DNA of 34,403 bases from the IMG/VR virus record IMGVR_UViG_3300044631_000748, positions 1-34,403 of that record; one strand, given 5' to 3'. The position numbers and the translations under genes were made by a program. Origin of the DNA: a virus. Shown here one piece after another: positions 6,701 to 14,089 of the stretch. Every line of letters starts with the position of its first letter. Within the stretch, counting starts at the first letter, position 1. Below the pieces are notes generated by a model. It saw only the letters and a list, made by a program, of their open reading frames with translations, had not been told where the DNA came from and searched no databases.

Positions 6701-7054
6701 ATGAACTATTTAGACTTTAAACCTATAAATTGCAGAGCCTGTGGAAAACTTATTTGGGCAGGCCATTCATCGACAGGATTCCCTACCAAACTTGATATAG
6801 AGCGGCTCAACATTTTGGAGGAGATAATCAAGAAGGTTAGCCAGATTAGAACCTATGAAGCCCATAGAACTTTAGTTAGTTTTGAGGTTACCCCAAGAAT
6901 GGGTGCTTATGTGATTGGATCAGAATTTAAACCAGAGAGAGTAATTCTGGCTGAACACAAATGCAGCACATTTACCTTATTTGAAACTGAGCCACCTGAT
7001 TACTGGAATCGCAAGATCAACCACAAACCAATGCTAGAGGAGATACCCTTCTGA
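6701..7054 (+). CDS. Hypothetical zinc-binding protein
   Basis: 117 aa. An N-terminal CRACG knuckle and a later HKC offer a possible metal site. The middle (LDIERLNILEEIIKKVSQIRTYEAHRT) is a charged helix. GAGGA lies 8 bases before the ATG. Its stop overlaps the next ATG (TGATG). It is a conserved-looking early actinophage-type protein without a function I can name. Confidence 0.65.
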   Translation: MNYLDFKPINCRACGKLIWAGHSSTGFPTKLDIERLNILEEIIKKVSQIRTYEAHRTLVSFEVTPRMGAYVIGSEFKPERVILAEHKCSTFTLFETEPPDYWNRKINHKPMLEEIPF

Positions 7055-7800
7055 TGAATTGCCAAGTATGTAACAGAACTACACAGGTTGAAGGTGCCTG
7101 CCGTTCTTGCTTTATGAAAGTTAAATCCTCCCTGGTTGAATTACCTGACCTGCATTTTGAATCGCAGATGTTTATTACCCCAGGCAGAAGCGGCTCAGGC
7201 AAGGTAAGCGCTGAGAGAAGCATTGGAGTAAATGTTGCAGCCCTAGATTTCTCAGTGGCTACTGACCTATTGCGAACCCTGCATTCTTGGGAGGTAATCA
7301 TTAGATCAGATAGAAAACTAACCCCACCTGCCCTAGTACCCAAGGAGCCAAGCATTGATGCTGAGGTGCAGGCAACAGTGGATTTCCACTGCTCCCACTT
7401 AGAATGGAGCCTAGCCCAGGAATGGGCGGTAGAATTTGCTGGTGAGGTTTACGGCCTCCACTCAAAAGGCAGATCAGCAGCAAAAAGATTTACAGAACAG
7501 GCAAGAAGGATTCCTTGCCCAACTGATGATTGCAAACGATTTGTTGTTATAGATGTTGAAAATCTTATGGATGATGTTACTTGCTTCGGATGTAAGCAGA
7601 GTTGGTCAGTGCTTAGGTTAATCGCCTTAGCAATGAGTAACCCTGATAGAAAGTTTTATTTAGATGTTGAAGCAATAGCGGCTTGGATGGGAACTACTGA
7701 AAGAACTGTTTACAACTTAATAAAAACCCATAAGGTAGAAAGGCGAGGTAGTTTGTATGATCTCTCTGCAATCATCAAAGCCAGAAACTCAACACTCTAA
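7054..7800 (+). CDS. Zinc-ribbon / helix-turn-helix DNA-binding protein
   Basis: 248 aa. The N terminus has CQVC...CRSC. A second ribbon is CPTDDC...CFGC around residues 153-180. The C-terminal ~60 residues form an HTH (VEAIAAWMGTTERTVYNLIKTHKV, then a wing-like GSLYDLSAI). This double-ribbon plus HTH layout occurs in actinophage proteins encoded before the packaging genes. Likely a transcriptional regulator, perhaps an early-to-late switch; the target is unknown. It is followed at once by a promoter-like site and hairpin (7825-7896). Confidence 0.75.
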   Translation: MNCQVCNRTTQVEGACRSCFMKVKSSLVELPDLHFESQMFITPGRSGSGKVSAERSIGVNVAALDFSVATDLLRTLHSWEVIIRSDRKLTPPALVPKEPSIDAEVQATVDFHCSHLEWSLAQEWAVEFAGEVYGLHSKGRSAAKRFTEQARRIPCPTDDCKRFVVIDVENLMDDVTCFGCKQSWSVLRLIALAMSNPDRKFYLDVEAIAAWMGTTERTVYNLIKTHKVERRGSLYDLSAIIKARNSTL

Positions 7801-7824
7801 TTTGCATAAGTTTTCACTTTTCTG

Positions 7825-7833
7825 TGTTACACT
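7825..7833 (+). promoter_or_regulatory. Extended -10 promoter candidate
   Basis: TGTTACACT fits an extended -10 (TGn plus TACACT). A weak TTGCAT lies upstream with poor (20-base) spacing. A related string, CACACTTACG, occurs in the divergent control region at 33454-33463; here it is TACACTTGCG. Confidence 0.35.
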
Positions 7834-7862
7834 TGCGTTAGCAGATTTTACTATCTCTGCTA

Positions 7863-7896
7863 AAGCCCTAGCCAAATTGTCTAGGGTTTCTTTATT
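7863..7896 (+). terminator. Rho-independent terminator or attenuator
   Basis: CCCTAG (7866-7871) pairs with CTAGGG (7881-7886) over a 9-base loop. The stem is extended by a G-T wobble and A-T pairs, and TTTCTTTATT follows. It sits ~30 bases downstream of the candidate promoter, so it may either end the early operon or attenuate the next genes. Confidence 0.6.
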
Positions 7897-7909
7897 GGTT
7901 GGAAAAGTT

Positions 7910-8068
7910 ATGAATGGAGAAACTGAGGATTTAAGCGAAATAGATGAAGCCCTTATTCATGCTTCTCGCACTCGTAACGATCCAGCCTTTACACATCGCC
8001 AGCGAGAAATAGTTAATAAGTTTATTGATGATCTATTAGATTCAAGATCAGAATTAACAAAATGTTAA
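7910..8068 (+). CDS. Small hypothetical protein (52 aa)
   Basis: The frame is open from 7757, but the ATG at 7910 is chosen because the upstream part overlaps the previous gene and crosses a terminator-like hairpin. The product is charged and helical (GETEDLSEIDEALIHASRTR..., FIDDLLDSRSE). Its end overlaps the next ATG by seven bases. No family recognised. Confidence 0.55.
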   Translation: MNGETEDLSEIDEALIHASRTRNDPAFTHRQREIVNKFIDDLLDSRSELTKC

Positions 8069-8265
8069 ACATCGTAATTAAGATCGGTGATGTAGCAACC
8101 GAAATATCTACTGATCAAAACTTATCATTTGATGCAATTGATTCAGTAATTAATCGTGCAGTGCAATCAACCCTGCAATCATATCTATCATTACCAACAG
8201 AGGATCGCCTTGCGCCTTATACGAATTACAGTGATATAGATGACGATGATGAGGATACAGAATGA
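8062..8265 (+). CDS. Small hypothetical acidic protein (67 aa)
   Basis: Begins with a beta-like MLNIVIKIGDVATEI and ends in an Asp/Glu tail (DIDDDDEDTE) that overlaps the start of the endonuclease VII-like gene. No family recognised. Confidence 0.6.
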   Translation: MLNIVIKIGDVATEISTDQNLSFDAIDSVINRAVQSTLQSYLSLPTEDRLAPYTNYSDIDDDDEDTE

Positions 8266-8623
8266 TCTGCAAAAATGCAGACATTGTAAATTAGATTTAC
8301 CATTACATAGATTTCATAAAGATAGTAAAAAATCAAATGGTTTATATCATACTTGCAGGAGTTGTCGCAGTAAGTATCGCAGGCTTATTGATCTATCGGA
8401 TGCTGAATATAAAAAGATTCTTGAATCGCAAAACAACCAATGCGCTATCTGTGGCACAGATGCTTCGGAATTTAAATTCTTATTAAATGTAGATCACGAT
8501 TACAAAACACAAAAGATTCGTGGATTACTTTGCACCAATTGCAATATGGGATTAGGACACTTCAAAGATTCATTAAGTAATTTACATCGAGCATTGATGT
8601 ACATAGCCAAGCACAATGATTAA
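8240..8623 (+). CDS. Endonuclease VII-like (His-Me finger) nuclease
   Basis: 127 aa; ATGs at 8240, 8246 and 8249 are all possible starts. Two zinc knuckles (CRHC and CRSC) are followed by CAICG and the recombination endonuclease VII core NVDHDYKTQKIRGLLC-TNCN-GLG. T4 endonuclease VII relatives resolve branched DNA before packaging. It overlaps both neighbours and is followed by a second, different HNH nuclease before the terminase genes, consistent with roles in clearing branches and in cos cutting respectively. Confidence 0.9.
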   Translation: MTMMRIQNDLQKCRHCKLDLPLHRFHKDSKKSNGLYHTCRSCRSKYRRLIDLSDAEYKKILESQNNQCAICGTDASEFKFLLNVDHDYKTQKIRGLLCTNCNMGLGHFKDSLSNLHRALMYIAKHND

Positions 8624-8915
8624 GTTACCAAGACCTTGCGTTGATTGCCAAGTAGTTACTAGATCAGCAAGATGTGTTAGATGTCAAAGATTAAAAGATA
8701 AGCAAAGACCAACACCAACTCAGCGTGGTTACAACTATGCGTGGCAGAAACTATCGAGGGAGTTTCGTTCTGCTTATCCATATTGTTTTAAATGTGGTTC
8801 AACAAAAGATTTAACTACCGATCATATTGTTAGTAAGAAAAACGGCGGCCCATCTGTTTGGTCAAACCTACAAACTCTTTGCAGAATTTGTAATTCAATA
8901 AAAGGTTCTGGCTAA
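8616..8915 (+). CDS. HNH endonuclease (packaging-associated)
   Basis: 99 aa. CxxC pairs at C8/C11, C20/C23, C57/C60 and C89/C92; HNH residues Asp69-His70, Asn84 and the NSIKG end. This type of HNH protein is usually encoded next to terminase in cos-type HK97-like phages, where it is needed for terminase-dependent cleavage of packaged DNA. Only 133 bases with a GC-rich dyad separate it from the small terminase gene. Confidence 0.92.
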   Translation: MIKLPRPCVDCQVVTRSARCVRCQRLKDKQRPTPTQRGYNYAWQKLSREFRSAYPYCFKCGSTKDLTTDHIVSKKNGGPSVWSNLQTLCRICNSIKGSG

Positions 8916-8951
8916 CCCCCACCTAGGCATTATTGGGTACGGCCTATAAGT

Positions 8952-8988
8952 TCAGGCAGCGTGCGGGTATATACCCCGACGCCCTGAC
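8952..8988. promoter_or_regulatory. GC-rich dyad upstream of terminase (cos candidate)
   Basis: The perfect 12-bp palindrome GGGTATATACCC (8965-8976) lies inside a larger imperfect dyad whose outer arms are TCAGG (8952-) and CCTGA (-8988). It is GC-rich in an AT-rich genome, between the HNH and small terminase genes, where cos is found in related phages. It could instead be an operator or promoter for the late genes. Confidence 0.5.
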
Positions 8989-9048
8989 AACGCACATTTC
9001 CGAATTTTTCAATAGGGGGCATTTTGGTACAAATCGGACAGGATAAAA

Positions 9049-9510
9049 ATGGCTGCAAAGCCAAATGAAATTAAACGGCGCAATGGAAATCCAGGCAAAC
9101 AAAAACTTCCTGATCTAAATAAAGTTATTGCATTGCCAAGATTTTCTGCGCAGCCTCCTGAGCATTTGAGCGAAGTTGGTGCAACTCTTTGGCGTGAGGT
9201 TTTAAGCCTTGCTCCTTGGATTGCCAATACAGATGGCACGATACTTTTAGAACTTTGCGAAAAGATGGAATTGAAAAAACAAATTCAGGATCAACTAAAG
9301 CCTGAACAATTTATACTCTTTACCGATAAAGGCTATGCTTACCAAAATCCTTTATTTGGAATGTTGAGTACAGTGCAAGGTGATATTGTTAAAAACTTAT
9401 CTTTGCTTGGATTAACTCCAAGTGATAGATCAAAACTGGGGGTTGCTGAAGTGAAGGCTCGTGGAAAACTAGAGGAACTTCTCCAGCAAAAACAAAATGC
9501 AACAAATTAA
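9049..9510 (+). CDS. terS: Terminase small subunit, P27 family
   Basis: 153 aa. The N-terminal KRRNGNPGKQKLP, followed by a Pro-rich segment and a helical core (TLWREVLSLAPW, LLELCEKMELKKQI, LGLTPSDRSKLGV), matches P27-type small terminases, which recognise the packaging site and recruit the large subunit. AGGA lies ~6 bases before the ATG. The 3' end overlaps terL by 14 bases. Confidence 0.9.
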   Translation: MAAKPNEIKRRNGNPGKQKLPDLNKVIALPRFSAQPPEHLSEVGATLWREVLSLAPWIANTDGTILLELCEKMELKKQIQDQLKPEQFILFTDKGYAYQNPLFGMLSTVQGDIVKNLSLLGLTPSDRSKLGVAEVKARGKLEELLQQKQNATN

Positions 9511-11026
9511 TTCCTGGCCCCCACGCTGGCTAACTTCAGTTTCAGAAACAGAAATAGCCAATGGTGATGGCCCGCTGTATAGTCAATTTGCAGAGGCTGT
9601 TTGTAGAGTTACTAAAGATTCAATCGCTGCCCCTGCTGGTGAGTTATTAGTTTTGCGTGATTGGCAGAAAGAACTTTTAAACCACGCATTAGCCAGAAAA
9701 GAAAACGGCAGATTCAAACACCGCACTGCATTAATCGGGATGGCAAGAAAGAATGGCAAGTCAGCACTCGCTGCTAGCGTTGGTTTAGCAGGCTTAACTC
9801 TTGGTGGCAATGGTTCTGAAATTTACTCTTGCGCAGCCGACAGAGATCAAGCCCGAATCGTATTTGGAACTGCAAAGCGGATGGTTGAGTTAGACCCTGA
9901 ACTATCTACAATGTTTACTCTTTACAAAGATGCAATTGAGTTTAAAGATAAGAATTCAGTTTATAGAGTTCTCTCTGCTGAGGCTTATACAAAAGAAGGA
10001 TTAAACCCTTCTCCAATAATTATTTTTGATGAGGTTCACGCCCAGCCCAATAGAGAACTATGGGATGTAATGAGCCTTGCAGGTGGTGCTAGGCAAGATT
10101 CACTTCTCTTTGGCATCACTACTGCTGGAGTTAAAACTTCAACCAGTGGGCAAGATTCACTTTGCTACTCTCTCTACCAATACGGCCAGAGAATTGCTAA
10201 GGGTGAAAATGTTGATCCAAGTTTTTTCTTTGCTTGGTGGGAGCCGCAGAAACCAGAGGGTGATTATCGTGATCCGCAATTATGGCAAGAGGCTAATCCT
10301 GGTATTAGCGATATTGTTGATTTGGAGGATTTTGAATCGGCGGTATTACGAACTCCTGAAGCAGAATTTAGAACAAAGCGAATAAATTGTTTTGTTAGCA
10401 CTCAAACTGCCTGGTTACCAACTGGCGCTTGGGAAGCAATCATAGATACAGAACGCCAAGATATTCCTGGTGAGGATGTAGTTTTAGCATTTGATGGAGC
10501 GTTCTCAAATGATTCAACTGCTTTAGTTGCTTGGTTCTTAGGTGGAGAGAAACCACATTTAAAAGTTGTTGGAATTTGGGAGAAGCCACACGATGCAGAG
10601 CAAGGTTGGTTTGTTCCAGTTGCTGAAGTTGAAAAAACAATAATAGATGTTTACCGAGATTCCAGATTCCAAGTTAGAGAAGTTGTATTCGATCCAGCAA
10701 GATGGCAACGAACCTTCATGGTGCTTGATGAGAACGGCTTACCAGTTGTTAGTTATCCAAACTCAGCGGAACGAATGGTGCCAGCAACACAAAAGTTTTA
10801 CGAAGCCGTTGTTAATGGATCGTTTACTCACGATGGTGATGAACGCTTGGCCCGCCACATCACAAACTGCGTTACCAAACAATCCTCAAGAGGAGTAATG
10901 GTAGCCAAGGCTTCTAGCCGTCGAAAGGTCGATGCGGCTGTTGCCTCAATCTTTGGTTATGACCGAGCCACCCAGCCGCCCGAACCTAAAGCGCCTGTTA
11001 GTAAATACTTTTCTATTCAGGTTTAA
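9497..11026 (+). CDS. terL: Terminase large subunit
   Basis: 509 aa, Terminase_1 type. ATPase: Walker A MARKNGKS at residues 82-89 and Walker B IIIFDEVH with Asp178/Glu179. The nuclease half starts near residue 325 (LAFDGAFSNDSTALV, first acidic metal ligand) with later Asp residues (VVFDPARW, KVDAAVAS). It pumps DNA into proheads and cuts it. Length is usual for the family. Its stop overlaps the end of a convergent minus-strand gene by a few bases. Confidence 0.95.
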   Translation: MQQINSWPPRWLTSVSETEIANGDGPLYSQFAEAVCRVTKDSIAAPAGELLVLRDWQKELLNHALARKENGRFKHRTALIGMARKNGKSALAASVGLAGLTLGGNGSEIYSCAADRDQARIVFGTAKRMVELDPELSTMFTLYKDAIEFKDKNSVYRVLSAEAYTKEGLNPSPIIIFDEVHAQPNRELWDVMSLAGGARQDSLLFGITTAGVKTSTSGQDSLCYSLYQYGQRIAKGENVDPSFFFAWWEPQKPEGDYRDPQLWQEANPGISDIVDLEDFESAVLRTPEAEFRTKRINCFVSTQTAWLPTGAWEAIIDTERQDIPGEDVVLAFDGAFSNDSTALVAWFLGGEKPHLKVVGIWEKPHDAEQGWFVPVAEVEKTIIDVYRDSRFQVREVVFDPARWQRTFMVLDENGLPVVSYPNSAERMVPATQKFYEAVVNGSFTHDGDERLARHITNCVTKQSSRGVMVAKASSRRKVDAAVASIFGYDRATQPPEPKAPVSKYFSIQV

Positions 11027-11130
11027 TCTAATTCATTATCGCATTTTGAATTAGGGCAATATAAACCTCTGGTAACACTGAAACGAATATCAGTTTTACA
11101 TAGTGGGCATTTTAAAGTTTTCGCTGGCAT
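11023..11130 (-). CDS. Small zinc-ribbon protein (35 aa)
   Basis: Leftward. One CPLC and one CPNSKC knuckle separated by ~13 residues make a minimal zinc ribbon; the tail is acidic. Its start overlaps the end of the upstream leftward gene (11112-11231), and its stop abuts terL convergently. Last gene of a three-gene leftward cluster. Function unknown. Confidence 0.6.
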   Translation of the reverse strand: MPAKTLKCPLCKTDIRFSVTRGLYCPNSKCDNELD

Positions 11131-11231
11131 CTATCACATCTCCAATCTGCATCTTTAAATGATGTTGTTGTCCAGAGCCAACAAGTTTCCATATTGCATT
11201 TTTCACACCAACTTAATTTACTGCTTTTCAT
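11112..11231 (-). CDS. Small Cys-rich protein (39 aa)
   Basis: Leftward. CEKC, then CW, then CDRC (WRCDRCQRKL) form a zinc-ribbon-like set with many aromatic residues between. GGGAGA precedes its ATG within the previous coding sequence. It overlaps both neighbours, so the three genes are translationally coupled. Function unknown. Confidence 0.6.
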   Translation of the reverse strand: MKSSKLSWCEKCNMETCWLWTTTSFKDADWRCDRCQRKL

Positions 11232-11319
11232 TATTGATTCTCCCTGCTTCGCAAAGATCACCACTGCAATTATGGCACTGGCATCCTTGCTTTATTACTA
11301 AATGATTACAGCATTCCAT
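11218..11319 (-). CDS. Small Cys-rich protein (33 aa)
   Basis: First gene of the leftward cluster. AAGGAAGG lies 6 bases before the ATG, the same ribosome site used by the large leftward operon at 31-33 kb. Seven cysteines/histidines in the first 23 residues (ECCNHL, GCQCHNC, DLC) suggest a compact metal-binding peptide. Function unknown. Confidence 0.6.
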   Translation of the reverse strand: MECCNHLVIKQGCQCHNCSGDLCEAGRINNEKQ

Positions 11320-11363
11320 TTGTACCTTCCTTGGTGATTAAGTATTTCCTAACCACTGCCTTA

Positions 11364-11403
11364 ATTATACTTTTGACACTTTTTGCAATTACATAAATTG
11401 CAA
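11364..11403 (-). promoter_or_regulatory. Leftward promoter with operator-like dyad
   Basis: On the minus strand TATAAT (11364-11369) is a perfect -10. The -35 is weak and lies within or beside an 8-bp perfect inverted repeat, TTGCAATT (11383-11390) and AATTGCAA (11396-11403), spacer ACATA. A repressor bound there would block the leftward Cys-rich cluster. The stretch 11404-11470 has no other clear element. Confidence 0.5.
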
Positions 11404-11481
11404 TTTATTACGCATAACAATTACATAGATTTAAAAGACACGCCACGATTTGACAAATGATTTCAACACTAAGGGGGAGTA

Positions 11482-11622
11482 ATGAAAAAAATAAATCCTA
11501 CTTTGTTAGTAGAAGTAGTTGGGGTTGCCTGCGTTGCAACAGGCTTAGCACTTATTTCAGTTCCAGCCGCATTAATCGTGGTTGGAAGTTTTTTAATATG
11601 GATTACAGAAAAGGCTAATTAA
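11482..11622 (+). CDS. Small membrane protein (46 aa)
   Basis: AAGGGGGAG precedes the ATG; the stop overlaps the portal start (TAATG). Two hydrophobic segments (residues ~8-25 and ~28-41) separated by a Pro suggest a hairpin of membrane helices. Small hydrophobic proteins before the portal occur in other siphophages; role unknown. Confidence 0.65.
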   Translation: MKKINPTLLVEVVGVACVATGLALISVPAALIVVGSFLIWITEKAN

Positions 11623-13316
11623 TGAATTTATCAAGAGCATTGCGCCAGGCTGGTGAGAAGCGAACAACAAATCAATTTGTTGAACCACTAATCCCAGGCC
11701 GCCCTGCATACAGTTCACCAGCAGGAGTTGTAGTTTCATCTGAAACTGCGATCCGAATGAGTACTGTTTATGCCTGCGTTCGTTTGCTAGGCGATACAAT
11801 TTCATCATTGCCAATGGGTGCCTATGTTCGCAGAGGCCGTAATCGAATTTCTTATGCCGCTGTTTATGGCGATGTTCCAGCCTGGGTTAATAAGCCAAAT
11901 GCAGAATCAACTCGAATGGAATTCTTAGAGCAGGTTCTTGCTTCTTTAAACCTTCGTGGAAATGCTTACATACTTACAGTTCGTGATGATATGGGTGATG
12001 TTGTTGAACTTTATTGCATCAATCCTGAATCAGTAAGAATTGTTAGAAAAAGCCCTAACGAACCTTTAATTTATGAAGTAACTGTTAAGGAATACGATCC
12101 AGCGGGCGGAACTTATACTCAAGATTACAACCAGAAAGTAATGACCCTTACTCAAGATGAGTTATTACATATTCCACTATTTAAACTTCCTGGTTCATTC
12201 TATGGCTTAGGCCCAGTTGAAGCAGCAAGAATTACTATCGGTGCAGTTATGGCAGCCGATACTTATGCTGCATCTTATTTTGGAAATGCAGCAAACCCAG
12301 GCGGCATCATTGAAGTACCTGGTGAGATGACAGAGGAGCAAGCAACATCAATTGGCCGAGATTGGAATATCACTCACTCAGGCCCATATCGTGCAGGAAA
12401 GATTGGCGTGCTAACAGGTGGCGCACAATTTAAACCACTTGCACTAAATGCCCAAGATGCTCAGTTGTTAGATACACGCAGATTCGGACTTGAGGAAATC
12501 GCTAGATTATTCCGAGTTCCAATTTCACTTCTTGGCCATCCAGTTGCAGGTGCAATGAGTTTTGCCAGCGTTGAAGCGCAGAATCTTTCATTTGTACAAC
12601 ACTCACTTCGCCCATTGCTAGAAAGAATTGAGCAAGCGCTTTCATCATTACTACCTGAAAAAGATGGCTTTGTTAAATTTAATCTTGATGCGCTTCTGCG
12701 TGGAACAACCATTGAGCGCTACGATGCCTACACAAAAGGTTTGCGTGAAGGTTTCCTAAGCCTAAATGATGTTCGTGCAGTTGAGGATTTATCACCATTA
12801 GGCGAGGCAGGCGATCAATACAGAGTTCCTCTGCAAAACATTGATGCAGCCGATGCTAAAGATGTTGGCGTAAAGTTAAGAACAGAAATTGTTACTGCAC
12901 TTATTCAGGTTGGATTTGATCCAGCCGCAGTTAATGCAGCAATTGGTTTACCTAAGATGAAGCACACTGGAGTTCCAAGTAGCCAGTTGCAACAGGTCGC
13001 ATCAATTGATCCAGCCGATCCAAGCGCAGTTTATGAGGTTAAGAGCCGACAAATGCGCAACGATAATCAACAAACAGTAGTTAATGTGCCAGAGCCAACT
13101 GTAAATGTGGCTGCACCTAATGTAACTGTTGAACCAGCGATGGTAATGCTTGAATCACCAGAGGTAAATGTTGCAGCGCCTAATGTAAATGTTGAAGCGC
13201 CTAATGTTCAGGTAACAAACAACATTGAACAAAAGCGAGTTCGCAAGAAAGTTAAGCGTGATAAAGAAGGCCGCATCGATGAAATTATCGAGGAGTTTAT
13301 AGAGGGGAATGAGTAA
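11622..13316 (+). CDS. Portal protein, HK97 family
   Basis: 564 aa. HK97-type portal features: TVYACVRLLGDTISSLP, NPESVRIVRKS, HIPLFKLPGSFYGLGP, PGGIIEVPGEMTEEQ, RFGLEEIARLFRVPISLLG. It forms the dodecameric ring at the head vertex for DNA passage and packaging. The region after residue ~480 is unusual: repeats of VNV(A/E)APNV (residues ~490-540) followed by a basic KRVRKKVKRDKEGRIDEII tail. Such a flexible, repetitive tail occurs in some phage portals and may contact scaffold or capsid. Confidence 0.93.
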   Translation: MNLSRALRQAGEKRTTNQFVEPLIPGRPAYSSPAGVVVSSETAIRMSTVYACVRLLGDTISSLPMGAYVRRGRNRISYAAVYGDVPAWVNKPNAESTRMEFLEQVLASLNLRGNAYILTVRDDMGDVVELYCINPESVRIVRKSPNEPLIYEVTVKEYDPAGGTYTQDYNQKVMTLTQDELLHIPLFKLPGSFYGLGPVEAARITIGAVMAADTYAASYFGNAANPGGIIEVPGEMTEEQATSIGRDWNITHSGPYRAGKIGVLTGGAQFKPLALNAQDAQLLDTRRFGLEEIARLFRVPISLLGHPVAGAMSFASVEAQNLSFVQHSLRPLLERIEQALSSLLPEKDGFVKFNLDALLRGTTIERYDAYTKGLREGFLSLNDVRAVEDLSPLGEAGDQYRVPLQNIDAADAKDVGVKLRTEIVTALIQVGFDPAAVNAAIGLPKMKHTGVPSSQLQQVASIDPADPSAVYEVKSRQMRNDNQQTVVNVPEPTVNVAAPNVTVEPAMVMLESPEVNVAAPNVNVEAPNVQVTNNIEQKRVRKKVKRDKEGRIDEIIEEFIEGNE

Positions 13317-13699
13317 TGGCAACTGGATTAAGCAATTACTTAGCAAACAAATTCCTTGATGCAGTAGGAAATGCAACTGCTTATTCAGCAACCAATGTTT
13401 ATGTAAAACTACATATTGGCGATCCAGGTTCAGCAGGAACCACAAATCCTGCTACCGAAACAACTCGCAAATTAGTTTCCTTTAGCGCAGCCTCTACTGG
13501 TGGGCTAACTTCAGATGCAGATGTATCTTGGACTAATATTGCAGGTTCAGAGGATGCTACATTTTTCACTATTTGGGATAATTTAACAGCAGGCAATTTC
13601 TTATTCTCAGGAACTGTTGCAGGAAATGCCTACACTGCTGGAGATACTTTCACGATCCCAAGTGGTTCATTAACAGTTTCACTAACTTTAGCGAGTTAG
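13316..13699 (+). CDS. Phage structural protein (decoration/fibre-like)
   Basis: 127 aa. GLSNYLANKFLDAVGN, YVKLHIGDPGSAGT, ATFFTIWDNLTAGNFLFSG and the end AGDTFTIPSGSLTVSL fit a common phage virion family often annotated as capsid fibre or tail-fibre-like protein. Mostly beta. It overlaps the portal stop (TAATG). Likely a virion surface component. Confidence 0.7.
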   Translation: MATGLSNYLANKFLDAVGNATAYSATNVYVKLHIGDPGSAGTTNPATETTRKLVSFSAASTGGLTSDADVSWTNIAGSEDATFFTIWDNLTAGNFLFSGTVAGNAYTAGDTFTIPSGSLTVSLTLAS

Positions 13700-13702
13700 T
13701 AA

Positions 13703-14083
13703 ATGGCTCAGTTTGTCTTAGATTCATCTGAGTTAGATGTTGATGTTCTAGGGCCGATTACCTTCGCAACAGCAACGGCAAATCTAGGTTCATCCACAGC
13801 CAGCGCTACTGCGGAAATAACAAATGTAGTTTCAGCCTCTGCCAATTTGGGTGGGCTTGCTGCCAGTGTAGTTATACCAAGTGATGAAGTAATTTTAAGC
13901 CCAGCAGGTCAGCCTAATTATATTCAACCAAATTTCCCTGAAATTATTGAGCCTGTAAAAATAACAGTTTCAATAAAGACCGCAACTGCTAAAACAAAAC
14001 TTGGCACGCTCTCCAGCAAATCAACATCTCGAATTGATTTTTCAATACTTGATGATGATGCCGAAGTTTTACTTCTAGTTTAG
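13703..14083 (+). CDS. Hypothetical virion-region protein
   Basis: 126 aa, Ala/Ser/Thr-rich and beta-like (ATATANLGSSTASATAEI, SASANLGG). A Pro-rich linker joins it to a C-terminal segment with an acidic end (SILDDDAEVLLLV). Its place among head genes suggests a structural or accessory head protein. No family recognised. Confidence 0.55.
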   Translation: MAQFVLDSSELDVDVLGPITFATATANLGSSTASATAEITNVVSASANLGGLAASVVIPSDEVILSPAGQPNYIQPNFPEIIEPVKITVSIKTATAKTKLGTLSSKSTSRIDFSILDDDAEVLLLV

Positions 14084-14089
14084 GAATTT

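Noticed and set aside
7757-7909. Longer N terminus for the 7910-8068 gene
   Set aside because: It overlaps the HTH gene and would be coded through a promoter-like site and a terminator hairpin.
13155-13445. 96-codon minus-strand frame across portal repeats
   Set aside because: Leu/Asn-rich antisense of repetitive codons; not a plausible protein.
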